A stretch of 35,097 nt of DNA, taken from assembly GCA_011526105.1 (NCBI GenBank), contig WYAZ01000085.1:1-35097 (forward strand), given 5' to 3'. Within the stretch, counting starts at the first letter, position 1, and each line of letters starts with the position of its first letter. Below, piece after piece: positions 16,035-24,433 of this stretch. The notes below the pieces were generated by a model. The model ran no database searches. It saw only the letters and a list, made by a program, of their open reading frames with translations, and was not told the origin of the DNA. Position numbers and translations under genes: made by a program. The DNA comes from Deltaproteobacteria bacterium. Its GTDB lineage: Bacteria; Myxococcota; Kuafuiibacteriia; Kuafuiibacteriales; Kuafuiibacteriaceae.

Positions 16035-19000
16035 ATGTCCGAACGACTCATCGAGGAGCTCAAGCGGCGGGGTGTGATCCAGGGTGATCAGGTCGAGCTC
16101 TTGAACCGCCACCTCGAGCGCGTGGGCGGCGAAGTTGATCTCGGTTTGCTGGAGCTCAACCTGGCGCACGAGAACGAGCTGCTCGAGGCCTTGCCTTCCG
16201 CCTACGGCTTGGATGTCGCCGACCTTCGCGAGGTGACGCGCGCACCGGACGCGCTCGCGGTACGCTCCTTCCCCGAGCAGTGGGCACGAAAGCATCACCT
16301 CGCACCGCTCCGACTCGATGTCGGTCAACGTCTTTCGGTCCTGTGTGCAGCGCCGCCCGATCTCGAGTTGCTCACTCGTCTCGGCGAAATGCTCGAGCTC
16401 GAGCTCGTGCCTGTCCTCGCGCCTGCGATCCGCGTGCATCAACGCCTGGCGCTGCTCTACGGGATCACGCCGCCGGCCCGTGTGGCTGCACTTCTCGAGC
16501 GGGGTGGTGGAGTCGGGCGCGAGAGCCTGAGGCCTCCGGTGATCGACCGGCCGCCGGAGATCTCGAGCATCCTCACCGCCGACCCTCTCACTTTCGCGGA
16601 GGCGGTGAGTCGTCTCAGGAGTGCCCGAGACCGCGATGAGATCGTTGATCTCGCGCTCGCACATGCGACGCGGGAGTTTGATTTCGCAGCGCTCTTTGCC
16701 GTGCACGACGATCACATCTCGGGCTGGCGCGCCAAGGGAACGGGCGCCGAGTACATCAAAGACATCCGCATTCCCACCGGGGCTCGCTCGGCTTTCTGGA
16801 TGGCGCTCAACACACAAGCGCATTTTCTCGGGCCCGTCACCGACAGTGACCGGGAGAACCTCAAGGGCCTTCATCGAAGCACGCCCCGGGCGGCGCTCAT
16901 GATCCCTCTCAGAGTCCGCGGCCGCTCTGTCGCGGTGCTCTACGTCGAGAATGGGCCACGCGCGATTGCCCCTCGCGTGGCGGCAGGGCTCATGGTCTTC
17001 GCCACCCACGCGCAGCAGGCGCTCGAGAACATCTTACTCCGGCAGAAGTCCGAAGCGCCGGGTCGCGTCATGCCAGGCGGGACCGAGGCGCCCCTGCCGG
17101 TCCCCGAACCGGTGAACGATGAGTCCCCGAGTCCCGCGGCAGAGGCCCCCGAGGTTCCGTCCTGGGTGCAGGCGATCGAAGAGGTCACCGAAGACATCAC
17201 GATCGAGGTGATGGGCTCACAGAAGCCAGAGGCGGTCCCGGATGGGGCCTCGCTTCCGGATCTGTTGCCCGCTCCAGTCCTCGCGTCGAGTGATGAGGTG
17301 TCTAGAGAGCCGGTGCCGGAGCCCGACATCATTCCGCCCGAGTCGCTCGTGCGTCCGCTTCACCTCGAGTTGATCCGCGTCGCCGAAGAAGAGAGCCGAC
17401 TGCCTCAGGCGGACCCCTTCGAGGAGCCTGGAACGGCAGAGCGGGACCGCCTCTTGCTCGAAGCGGCGGCGCGGCTGGAAGCCGAGGTCTCCGCGGCCCT
17501 CGAGAGCACCAGCGATGACCTCCACCCCGGCGACGATCCCACCATCTTCGCCCCCGAGAAGGTGGCGGAGCTGGTGGTCGCAGCCCAGGTTCAGAAGCGG
17601 CTCTCTTCTCAGGTGTCGGCGCAAGCGCCTTCGGAGTCCCCCGACGAAGGGGACGAGCCCACGCTCGACATGGAAGGGTCTGAGGGCGGCGTGCACGGCG
17701 GCTTCGGAGACCGCTCCGAGGAGAGCGGCCTCGAGCTCCTTCAGGCCGCGCGTTTCGCGATGAGCCTGGACAGCGCGCCGGCCGACCCCGGTACTTTCAC
17801 GCGCGCCTCCGACCCCGTGGGTTCCGAACCCGACCAGCCTTCGCCACTTGCGGCGCATCGACTCGAGCCTCCGACGGTGCGCGACGTCCCCGAGTCCGAC
17901 GTGCAGGCGAGGCCGCCCATCGAAACCGGCGAGGATCCCGCCGCGCTCGTGGCCGATGCTACTCTCGTCGACCTCGAGTCGGCGAACACGCAACGTGAGT
18001 TGCAGCGTGTGTTGGCCACTCCGCTGGCTCCTGCGGGCACCAGCGAGGCAGCGACCGAGCGCGAAGAGCCGGTGACGGATCCCGAGCTCGATCTCGAGCA
18101 GGTTCACGCCGCGCTCGCCGCACGTCGCGCCGAGAAGACTCCGCTCGAACGGCACTCGTCTCGCGCCGATGAAGCTCTATCGCCCGAGGCTTGGATGCGG
18201 GCTTCTTCCGAGATCACGCGGCCTCGTGGCATTCGCGGGAGTATCTCTCCGGACGCCGACTGGCGTGCGCCCACCCCACCTCCAGGTTACGTGAGCGGGG
18301 TAGGGCCTCTGCCGGTTCGGGCGTCGGGGCCGACCACGCCCCCCGTCGCGCCGGTGCTTCAAACCCCTCCGTTCGTCGCGCCGAAGCCGCGGACGATCTC
18401 TGCTGCGTCCGTGCCTCCGGCGGCTTCGGCCCCGGCCGCAGCGAGCCGTCCGATGCCGGCGCCGCGCGACCCCAGCCACGCGGTGGGCAGCTATCCGCCC
18501 GCTGCGAGCAGCAAGGTTCGCTCCATACCTCCTGCGGCCGAGAAGTCGGCCGCCTCCGAAGCGCGCAGCTACTCCTTGCTCGATCTCGAGACGCTGCTCG
18601 ATCAGCTCGAGGGACCGAGCCCCGATCTTCGTCGTGCGGCCCGCGAGGAGCTCGAGCAAGTGGGGCCCTCCGTGCTTCCGCTCGTCGGTGAGCGGTTTCC
18701 GGGGCGAGTGTATGTGGACCCGTTCGCACGCCAAGGACGGCTCCCGCCGTTTTCCGAGTGCGGTGAGCTCCTCGCTCTACTCACGACCTTCGGCGCCGAA
18801 GCTCATCCCTTTGTCGTTGGGCACCTCGACGCCAGCTTGCCGGCACTGCGTTTCTTTGCCCTCTACTTCTATCAGGCGGTGCATGTACCGGAGGCAATTC
18901 CGCGCCTCGTTCGACGCATTCATGACGAAGAGCCACGCATCGCCATGCAGGCGGTGCACACCCTCTTCCCCTACCAGAATGAAGCGGGCTTCGAGTACGT

Positions 19001-19442
19001 CCTCAAGCACTTGCACGAGCGATTCCGCAGCGCGCCGATCAAGGCCAAGGAGCAGACCGCCCGGCTTCTGACCTTGTTCCGAGATGGCACGGCGGTTCCG
19101 GCGCTGCTCGAGGTCTTCGAGCGAAAGGACAAGAAGCTCTACGACCTCGTGGAGAGTGCGCTCGCGGAGATCACGAAGCAGCGCTTTGGCACGAGCCACA
19201 AGCGTTGGGCTGCTTGGTGGCGAACCCACGAAGGCATGCCGCGCGAGAGATGGCTGCTCGAGGGCCTCGACGCGGACGATGCGGACTTGCGAGAGAGCTC
19301 GATCGCGGAGCTGAGACTGCTCGCAGGGACCGACTTCGGCTACGATTGCCACGCGCCCAAACGCAAGCGCGAGGCAGCGCGCCGGCGCGCGGAGCACTGG
19401 GTCAGCGGCGAGGGATCACAGCGCTCTTCACTGCGGCCCTGA
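16035..19442 (+). CDS. GspE N-terminal / GAF / HEAT-repeat multidomain protein
   Basis: 1135 residues from ATG 16035. Seen: residues 1 to about 150 resemble the N-terminal domain of type II secretion/type IV pilus ATPases (a helical part followed by an MshEN-like part with R-K-H-H-L-A-P-L-R-L-D and L-S-V-L-C-A-A-P-P-D). Residues about 195-345 form a GAF-like domain (R-L-R-S-A-R-D-R-D-E-I to A-L-M-I-P-L-R-V-R-G-R-S-V-A-V-L-Y-V-E-N). About 500 residues of acidic, Pro/Ala-rich linker follow. The last 270 residues are helical HEAT/ARM-like repeats (V-P-A-L-L-E-V-F-E-R-K-D-K-K-L-Y-D). No GspE ATPase domain exists, so it is not a secretion motor. Known: standalone MshEN domains can bind cyclic-di-GMP. 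Inferred: a cytosolic sensor or scaffold. Confidence 0.82.
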   Translation: MSERLIEELKRRGVIQGDQVELLNRHLERVGGEVDLGLLELNLAHENELLEALPSAYGLDVADLREVTRAPDALAVRSFPEQWARKHHLAPLRLDVGQRLSVLCAAPPDLELLTRLGEMLELELVPVLAPAIRVHQRLALLYGITPPARVAALLERGGGVGRESLRPPVIDRPPEISSILTADPLTFAEAVSRLRSARDRDEIVDLALAHATREFDFAALFAVHDDHISGWRAKGTGAEYIKDIRIPTGARSAFWMALNTQAHFLGPVTDSDRENLKGLHRSTPRAALMIPLRVRGRSVAVLYVENGPRAIAPRVAAGLMVFATHAQQALENILLRQKSEAPGRVMPGGTEAPLPVPEPVNDESPSPAAEAPEVPSWVQAIEEVTEDITIEVMGSQKPEAVPDGASLPDLLPAPVLASSDEVSREPVPEPDIIPPESLVRPLHLELIRVAEEESRLPQADPFEEPGTAERDRLLLEAAARLEAEVSAALESTSDDLHPGDDPTIFAPEKVAELVVAAQVQKRLSSQVSAQAPSESPDEGDEPTLDMEGSEGGVHGGFGDRSEESGLELLQAARFAMSLDSAPADPGTFTRASDPVGSEPDQPSPLAAHRLEPPTVRDVPESDVQARPPIETGEDPAALVADATLVDLESANTQRELQRVLATPLAPAGTSEAATEREEPVTDPELDLEQVHAALAARRAEKTPLERHSSRADEALSPEAWMRASSEITRPRGIRGSISPDADWRAPTPPPGYVSGVGPLPVRASGPTTPPVAPVLQTPPFVAPKPRTISAASVPPAASAPAAASRPMPAPRDPSHAVGSYPPAASSKVRSIPPAAEKSAASEARSYSLLDLETLLDQLEGPSPDLRRAAREELEQVGPSVLPLVGERFPGRVYVDPFARQGRLPPFSECGELLALLTTFGAEAHPFVVGHLDASLPALRFFALYFYQAVHVPEAIPRLVRRIHDEEPRIAMQAVHTLFPYQNEAGFEYVLKHLHERFRSAPIKAKEQTARLLTLFRDGTAVPALLEVFERKDKKLYDLVESALAEITKQRFGTSHKRWAAWWRTHEGMPRERWLLEGLDADDADLRESSIAELRLLAGTDFGYDCHAPKRKREAARRRAEHWVSGEGSQRSSLRP

Positions 19443-19449
19443 ACTCGTC

Positions 19450-20103
19450 TCAGTTGTCGTCGGAACCACCGCGGTACACGCGGTCGACCTTCGCCTGATT
19501 GGCTTTGTCGCGTGCGAGGGACTCGTCGCTCGCCGCGAGCACTTCACGGACGGCTTCGGCCATCTGCTCGGCCACTGCGTAGTCCATGTCGCCCTTCTTT
19601 GGGACCTGCGCGTGGGTTCGCTCACCGAAGAACTCCCGGCCGCGGACCGGATGCTCCTTCGCCGCCTCGAGCGCCGCCTTGAGCGCCTGCTTCGTCAGCT
19701 CTTTGTCGGCCTTCTCGCGCTTTTTGTAGACGATGGGAATCGTCTCGAAGCCGTCCGGCATGCTGCGGGCTCCGTAGGGCTTCTTTCGGTGGGCAGCCAC
19801 CTTCGCCTTCAAGCTGCTCAGCTTACCGCCCGACTTCTTCTTGGCGGGGGCCTTCTTCTTGGCGGGGGCCTTCTTCTTGGCAGGAGCCTTCTTCTTGGCA
19901 GGAGCCTTCTTCTTCGCGGGGGCCTTCTTCTTCGCGGGGGCCTTCTTCTTCGCCTTCTTCTTGGCAGGAGCCTTCTTCTTCGCGGGAGCCTTCTTCTTCG
20001 CGGGGGCCTTCTTCGCCTTCTTCTTCGCGGGGGCCTTCTTTGCCTTCTTCTTGGCAGGAGCCTTTTTCTGAGCCGGTTTCTTCTTAGCCTTCTTCTTCGC
20101 CAC
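19450..20103 (-). CDS. Histone H1-like lysine/alanine-rich protein
   Basis: 217 residues from GTG 20103, with AGGAG just upstream. Seen: the first 90 residues are nearly all Lys, Ala and Pro, built from P-A-K-K-K-A and K-K-A repeats like the C-terminal tail of eukaryotic H1 and bacterial HC1/AlgP-type proteins. The remaining 125 residues form a more ordinary domain with R-K-K-P-Y-G-A-R-S-M-P-D-G-F-E-T-I and alternating charged helices. Inferred: the tail coats or bridges DNA, placing the protein in the nucleoid; the C-terminal domain is of unknown role. It is convergent with the HEAT-protein gene (8-bp gap) and divergent from the TRAP operon across about 105 bp. Confidence 0.85.
   Translation of the reverse strand: MAKKKAKKKPAQKKAPAKKKAKKAPAKKKAKKAPAKKKAPAKKKAPAKKKAKKKAPAKKKAPAKKKAPAKKKAPAKKKAPAKKKAPAKKKSGGKLSSLKAKVAAHRKKPYGARSMPDGFETIPIVYKKREKADKELTKQALKAALEAAKEHPVRGREFFGERTHAQVPKKGDMDYAVAEQMAEAVREVLAASDESLARDKANQAKVDRVYRGGSDDN
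19843..20100. repeat. Tandem repeat array of 18-bp units coding for P-A-K-K-K-A
   Basis: The plus strand shows recurrent GCGGGGGCCTTCTTCTTG-like units with variants (GCAGGAGCC, CGCGGGAGCC), interrupted by 12- and 15-bp short units. This is the DNA basis of the basic tail of the H1-like protein. Such arrays expand and contract easily and can collapse in assembly. Confidence 0.88.
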
Positions 20104-20208
20104 GCTCCTGGGTTAGTACCGACGCGATCCGGAGTCAAAGGGGACCCAAGGCCCGAAGTGAACATCGTGTTGCGACCGAGCGTCCGAGCCCGTACAGTGC
20201 CCGCCTCC

Positions 20209-21204
20209 ATGCGTTTTCGACTAGGATTCCTCCCGACCCTCACTCTGATCGCCGCCCTGTTTTCGGGCTCTTCCGCCCATGCGGTCTCGCTTCGCCTGGC
20301 CTCTTTGGCGCCTCAGGACAGCGCGTGGGGGCGTCTCATCCAGGAGCTCGCCGCGGACGTGAAGAAGGAGACCGGTGGCCAGGTCGACTTCAAGCTCTTC
20401 CTCGGCGGCAAGCTCGGCGACGAGGGCAAGGTGGTCAAGAAGCTCGGTCGCGGTGTCGACGGCGCCTTCTTCACCGGTCAAGGCGTAGGCCAGATCTACC
20501 CCGGCTTTCGCATTCAGGAGCTGCCTTTCCTCTCCGAGACCTACGAAGAGGCCGACAAGGTTCGCAAGGCGCTGTGGCCGCTCTTTACGGCGGCCTTCGA
20601 GAAGGACACCGACTTCGTGCTCCTCGGCCCGGGCGAGACCGGCATGGTCTACTTGCTGAGCAAGAACACCATCACCGGGGTCGAAGATCTGCGGAAGGCT
20701 CGGTTGTGGGTTTGGGAAGGGGACGAGGTCGCATCCCAGACGTTCCAGGTGTTTGGCGTATCACCGCGCCCGCTCGATATCTTGACCGTGGTGCAGCAGA
20801 TCAAGTCGGGTGGCATCGACGCGGTCTACAACAGCCCGGCCGGCGCGGTGGCGCTCGGCTGGACCTCGGATCTGAAGCACATCTCTGGCGTGGCCTTCGC
20901 CTACGCTTCAGGAGCCTTCGTGCTCACCAAAGACGCGTGGAAGAAGATCCCAGAAGCGCAGCGCGAGAAAGTCCGCTCCATCGTCCAGAAGTTCGGCGAG
21001 AAGATCATCCTCCAGACGCGCACCGACAATCAGGCCGCGCTCGAGCGCCTCACCGGCACCGGCGGCGGTTTCACCAAGACCCCGATCGCGCCCGCTCAAT
21101 ACGCAGAGTTCAAGAAGACCGGCATGGGCGCTTGGCCCAAGCTCGCGGAGGCGATCAAGGCGGGACATTTGCTTGGACCCGCGAGGCAAGCTGTGAGCAA
21201 GTAA
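20209..21204 (+). CDS. dctP: TRAP transporter substrate-binding protein (DctP family)
   Basis: 331 residues from ATG 20209. The open frame runs back to 19612, but that part is antisense to the H1-like gene. Seen: a signal peptide (M-R-F-R-L-G-F-L-P-T-L-T-L-I-A-A-L) ending at S-A-H-A, then L-R-L-A-S-L-A-P-Q-D-S-A-W-G, typical of DctP. Later come R-I-Q-E-L-P-F-L, the V-E-D-L-R-K-A-R-L-W-V-W-E-G segment with the ligand-contacting Arg region, and I-D-A-V-Y-N-S-P. Role: the periplasmic receptor that delivers a carboxylate-type ligand to the DctQM permease. It is first in an operon with TatT, DctQ and DctM. The ligand cannot be told from sequence. Confidence 0.93.
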   Translation: MRFRLGFLPTLTLIAALFSGSSAHAVSLRLASLAPQDSAWGRLIQELAADVKKETGGQVDFKLFLGGKLGDEGKVVKKLGRGVDGAFFTGQGVGQIYPGFRIQELPFLSETYEEADKVRKALWPLFTAAFEKDTDFVLLGPGETGMVYLLSKNTITGVEDLRKARLWVWEGDEVASQTFQVFGVSPRPLDILTVVQQIKSGGIDAVYNSPAGAVALGWTSDLKHISGVAFAYASGAFVLTKDAWKKIPEAQREKVRSIVQKFGEKIILQTRTDNQAALERLTGTGGGFTKTPIAPAQYAEFKKTGMGAWPKLAEAIKAGHLLGPARQAVSK

Positions 21205-21212
21205 CCGCCTCG

Positions 21213-22235
21213 ATGACCGAGACCCGTTCGTCCCTCGTCACCGCATTCGCCTTTCTCGCCTTCACCGGAGCCTGCATCCCTTCCGGCATGGTGCGCTCGG
21301 CGACGCGAGACGGCATGCGCCCCATTCTCGAGCAAGGGATCGAGGGTTTTGTGCTCGAGCCGGACCTCGTTCTGGCCGAGGGCGCGCTGGGCGCGAACCT
21401 GAAGCTCATCGAAGCGGTGGCGCTCACCTACCCCGAAGACCGCGCGTTTCGGCTCATGGCGGCCATGGCGCGCGCCACCTTCGCCTTTGGCTTCGTGAAG
21501 GACGAGCTGAACTCGGTCAAGATCACGTACCCCGGCGATCGCGCTCGTATCGACGCGCTCGCGGCGCGCGCGAAGCAGAGCTATCGGCTCGGTCGGCTCC
21601 ACGCCGAGAGTGTGCTCTACGAGAATAAAGACTTCAGCGAGGCCATGGGCGGCCGTGCGCTCGATGTCGTCGACCTCGAGACCTTCGATCGCGCCCTCGC
21701 CACCCTGACCCAGGAAGACGCTGCAGCGCTGTTTTGGGTGGCCTTCAACTGGGGCGGCAGCCTCGAGATCGAGCTCGATGTCGTGGAGGCCACACACCTG
21801 CCGCGCCTCGAACGTATGGCCGCTCGGGTCCTCGAGCTGGACGAAGCCTACTTCTACGGCGTGGGGCCTCATCTGCTCGCCGGCACCTTGAAAGGCTTCC
21901 GCTCGCCGGCGCTCGGGGGCTCTCCGGATGCGGCGACCGTACACTTCGAACGCGCCAAGATCCTGGGCGGAGGAGCCTTGCTCCCGGACGTGATGACCGC
22001 GGCCCTGGTTTATGCGCAGACCGAGAACCAAGAGGGCTTCGAGCGGATCTTGCTCGAGGTCATCAGCGCCACCATCGCGGCCGATCACGCGTTGCTCGAC
22101 GCCATGGCCAAACGCCAGGCCTGTCGGCTGTACGCCAACCTCGACCTCTATTTCCTCGATGACGCCAAGCCGACGCCCGAGGCCTGCAATGCGGTGCCTC
22201 AGAAGCATCCGCTGCGCGAGGTCGAAACGCCTTGA
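21213..22235 (+). CDS. TRAP-associated TatT-family TPR-like lipoprotein
   Basis: 340 residues from ATG 21213, 8 bp after the dctP stop. Seen: an N-terminal hydrophobic segment ending at F-T-G-A-C, a weak lipobox; then a nearly all-helical protein with TPR-like pairs. Conserved-looking parts are A-F-N-W-G-G-S, L-D-E-A-Y-F-Y-G-V-G-P-H, and H-F-E-R-A, the arrangement seen in TatT (the T component of TRAP-T systems, such as the Treponema pallidum protein). Known: TatT forms a trimer binding several DctP proteins and is thought to guide hydrophobic ligands. Its place between dctP and dctQM supports the call. Confidence 0.85.
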   Translation: MTETRSSLVTAFAFLAFTGACIPSGMVRSATRDGMRPILEQGIEGFVLEPDLVLAEGALGANLKLIEAVALTYPEDRAFRLMAAMARATFAFGFVKDELNSVKITYPGDRARIDALAARAKQSYRLGRLHAESVLYENKDFSEAMGGRALDVVDLETFDRALATLTQEDAAALFWVAFNWGGSLEIELDVVEATHLPRLERMAARVLELDEAYFYGVGPHLLAGTLKGFRSPALGGSPDAATVHFERAKILGGGALLPDVMTAALVYAQTENQEGFERILLEVISATIAADHALLDAMAKRQACRLYANLDLYFLDDAKPTPEACNAVPQKHPLREVETP

Positions 22236-22768
22236 GCTCGCAAAAGGAGAGCTGGCTCGACCGACTCGATCGCGGCCTGGGCAAGGTCGAATCGGTGCTC
22301 GTCGTCATCGTTCTCTTTGTCATGCTGGGGCTCTCCTCTCTGCAGCTTCTTCTGCATACGCTGTTCGACAGCGGCATCGAGTGGGCAGACATCGTGGCTC
22401 GGCAGATGGTGCTGTGGCTCGGCTTTCTCGGCGGCGCCCTCGCCACGCAGCAGGGCCGCCACATCGCCATCGACGCCGCGAGCAAGTTTCTAAAGCCGAA
22501 ACCGGCGGCGGTTCTTCGAGTCGTCACCTTCTCCTCCGCGGCGCTCATCGCGGCCGCGATGGGTCAGGCTTCGCTGCGCTTTGTGCGTGATGAGCTCGAG
22601 GCCGGTTCCACTCTCTTTGGAGAGGTGCCTGCGTGGCCCTTCGAGGCGATCATGCCGGTGGCGCTCTTTGTCATCGTGTTTCACTTCGTGGTGGGCGTGG
22701 TCGACTCCGCGCTGGTGGCCACCGGTAGGCGCGAGCCCAAAGCGGAAGCGGTGGAGGAAGCCGCGTGA
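22232..22768 (+). CDS. dctQ: TRAP transporter small permease subunit (DctQ family)
   Basis: 178 residues starting at TTG 22232, overlapping the TatT stop (TTGA), so it is translationally coupled. Seen: four membrane helices, with L-V-V-I-V-L-F-V-M-L-G-L in the first, and the family motif E-W-A-D-I-V-A-R-Q-M-V-L-W-L-G-F-L-G-G followed by A-T-Q-Q-G-R-H-I-A-I-D in the second part. It ends in a charged, Ala/Glu-rich tail. Role: the four-TM subunit that supports the DctM transport subunit in the inner membrane. The next gene overlaps its stop as GTGA. Confidence 0.93.
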   Translation: MSSQKESWLDRLDRGLGKVESVLVVIVLFVMLGLSSLQLLLHTLFDSGIEWADIVARQMVLWLGFLGGALATQQGRHIAIDAASKFLKPKPAAVLRVVTFSSAALIAAAMGQASLRFVRDELEAGSTLFGEVPAWPFEAIMPVALFVIVFHFVVGVVDSALVATGRREPKAEAVEEAA

Positions 22769-24033
22769 TCTTCGCGCTCGTCCTCTTCATTCTCGTCCTC
22801 GCGCTCGCGGGCATTCCGTTGTTCGCCGCGCTCGCTGGCATTACTTTGCTGGGCTACCACGCCCAGGAGACCGACCTCGCCACCCTCATCATCGAGATGA
22901 ACGGCGTCGCCGCATCCCCTACGCTCGTGGCCATCCCGCTCTTCACCTTCGCGGGCTATGTGCTCGCGGAGTCTGGCGCCCCCAATCGGCTCGTGCGGGT
23001 CGCGCGAGCGAGCGTGGGTTTCATCCCCGGCGGCGTCGCCATCGTTAGCGTGGTGGCCTGCGCGTTCTTCACCGCGTTTACTGGCGCCTCGGGGGTGACC
23101 ATCATCGCCCTTGGCGGTCTGCTCTTTCCGATCCTCAGCAAGGAAGGTTTTCCGGAGAACTTCAGCCTCGGTCTGCTCACTTCGGGCGGCTCTTTGGGGT
23201 TGCTCTTTCCGCCTTCGCTGCCGGTGATCCTCTACGCGATCATCGCGCAGGTCGACGTCGACAAGCTCTTTGCCGCGGCCCTGGTGCCGGGGGTGCTGCT
23301 CGTGCTCTTCATGGCGGCCTACTCCGCGTTCATCAGCATTCGCGCGCCGAACGTGCAGCGCATTCCCTTCGACCGAAGTGAGCTCTTCGCCGCCTTCCGC
23401 GAGTCGGTCTGGGAAGCACCCATGCCCATCATCATCCTCGCCGGTATTTACGGGGGATGGCTCACCGCCAACGAGGCGGCCACCCTCACGGTCTTGATGG
23501 TCATCGGCGTGGAGTGCTTCATCTACCGCGAGATCTCTCTCTTCCGCGATGTACCTCGCATCGCGCAGAAGAGCGTCGTGCTCGTGGGGGCGATCCTGCT
23601 CATCCTCGGGGTGGCGCTCGGACTCACCAACTACCTCATCATGGAAGAGGTGCCGGACAAGATCTTGGCGTTCATTCAGGCCAACGTCAGCACCAAGGTG
23701 GGCTTCTTGTTGTCCTTGAACCTGTTCCTCTTGGTGGTGGGCTGCCTGCTCGACATCTTCAGCGCCATCATCGTGGTGGTCCCGCTGATCCTGCCGCTCG
23801 CGCTCGCCTACGGCGTCGACCCGCTGCACCTCGGGGTCATCTTCCTCACGAACCTCGAGATCGGGTACATGACGCCACCGGTGGGTATGAACCTGTTCTT
23901 GTCGGCGTTCAGGTTCAAGAAGCCGCTGCCGCAGCTCTATCGGGCGAGCTTACCGTTCATCTTGGTCTTGCTCGTGGCATTGGCGTGTATCACTTACGTG
24001 CCCGAACTATCTCTGTGGCTGGTCAAGTTGTGA
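22765..24033 (+). CDS. dctM: TRAP transporter large permease subunit (DctM family)
   Basis: 422 residues from GTG 22765, overlapping the dctQ TGA. Seen: about twelve hydrophobic helices; P-L-F-T-F-A-G-Y-V-L-A-E-S-G-A; F-F-T-A-F-T-G-A-S-G-V-T (the clamshell/hairpin region); the G-G-S-L-G-L-L-F-P-P-S-L segment; and E-I-G-Y-M-T-P-P-V-G-M-N-L-F near the C-terminus. All are family hallmarks. Role: sodium-coupled import of the DctP-bound ligand across the inner membrane. The length matches the usual 420-430 residues, so the system appears complete and functional. It is last in the operon and convergent with a small gene 13 bp away. Confidence 0.95.
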   Translation: MIFALVLFILVLALAGIPLFAALAGITLLGYHAQETDLATLIIEMNGVAASPTLVAIPLFTFAGYVLAESGAPNRLVRVARASVGFIPGGVAIVSVVACAFFTAFTGASGVTIIALGGLLFPILSKEGFPENFSLGLLTSGGSLGLLFPPSLPVILYAIIAQVDVDKLFAAALVPGVLLVLFMAAYSAFISIRAPNVQRIPFDRSELFAAFRESVWEAPMPIIILAGIYGGWLTANEAATLTVLMVIGVECFIYREISLFRDVPRIAQKSVVLVGAILLILGVALGLTNYLIMEEVPDKILAFIQANVSTKVGFLLSLNLFLLVVGCLLDIFSAIIVVVPLILPLALAYGVDPLHLGVIFLTNLEIGYMTPPVGMNLFLSAFRFKKPLPQLYRASLPFILVLLVALACITYVPELSLWLVKL

Positions 24034-24046
24034 AGCCGTGAGAACG

Positions 24047-24370
24047 TCAACCGCGCTTGCGAGCGTCCTGCTGATAGCTCCGCCATCGTGCGTCTCTGAG
24101 CGGGCTGTTCGCGTACTGCTGGACCGACTGACGGCTGGGTCCGAAGTGGGCGGCGGCGGCGGCGTAGTTGCCTTTCGCCTCGGCCAGACACCGAAGAAGC
24201 AGTATGTCGTGCAGCTCCTTGAGCAGTGCGTGCGGGGATTCACCGGTCGCCCAGATCGCATCGGCCGCCTTCTTGAGCGCCGCCTGCGATTTGGGAGAGA
24301 GCCGACGTGACGCGTTTCCCCCGGCCTTCTTTGTGGATCTGATGTTGGACTTGGTCTTTCTAGTCGCCAT
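24047..24370 (-). CDS. Small basic protein with Fis-type helix-turn-helix
   Basis: 107 residues from ATG 24370. Seen: a basic N-terminal tail (K-T-K-S-N-I-R-S-T-K-K) followed by a helical region that ends in a Fis/HTH-8-like pattern, L-L-R-C-L-A-E-A-K-G-N-Y then A-A-A-A-H-F-G-P-S-R-Q-S-V-Q-Q-Y. This equals the DNA-binding end of bEBPs without any AAA+ domain. Inferred: a standalone Fis-like DNA-binding protein, maybe a local regulator or nucleoid protein. It is divergent from the inositol-monophosphatase-family gene across 63 bp, which may be its control region. Confidence 0.72.
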   Translation of the reverse strand: MATRKTKSNIRSTKKAGGNASRRLSPKSQAALKKAADAIWATGESPHALLKELHDILLLRCLAEAKGNYAAAAAHFGPSRQSVQQYANSPLRDARWRSYQQDARKRG

Positions 24371-24433
24371 GCGCTGCCCAACGCTCCCTTCGTTTACCTT
24401 GAATTGGCCTCCTTAGCGCATACCCGGAGCAGG

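Noticed and set aside
19612-20208. Long N-terminal extension of DctP with leucine-rich L-L-L-G-G-G-L repeats
   Set aside because: It is the antisense of the Lys/Ala tandem array of the H1-like gene. The real DctP signal peptide begins at 20209.
22681-23829. 382-residue His/Glu/Arg-rich frame opposite DctM
   Set aside because: Complement of a membrane-protein gene; the composition is the usual antisense effect.
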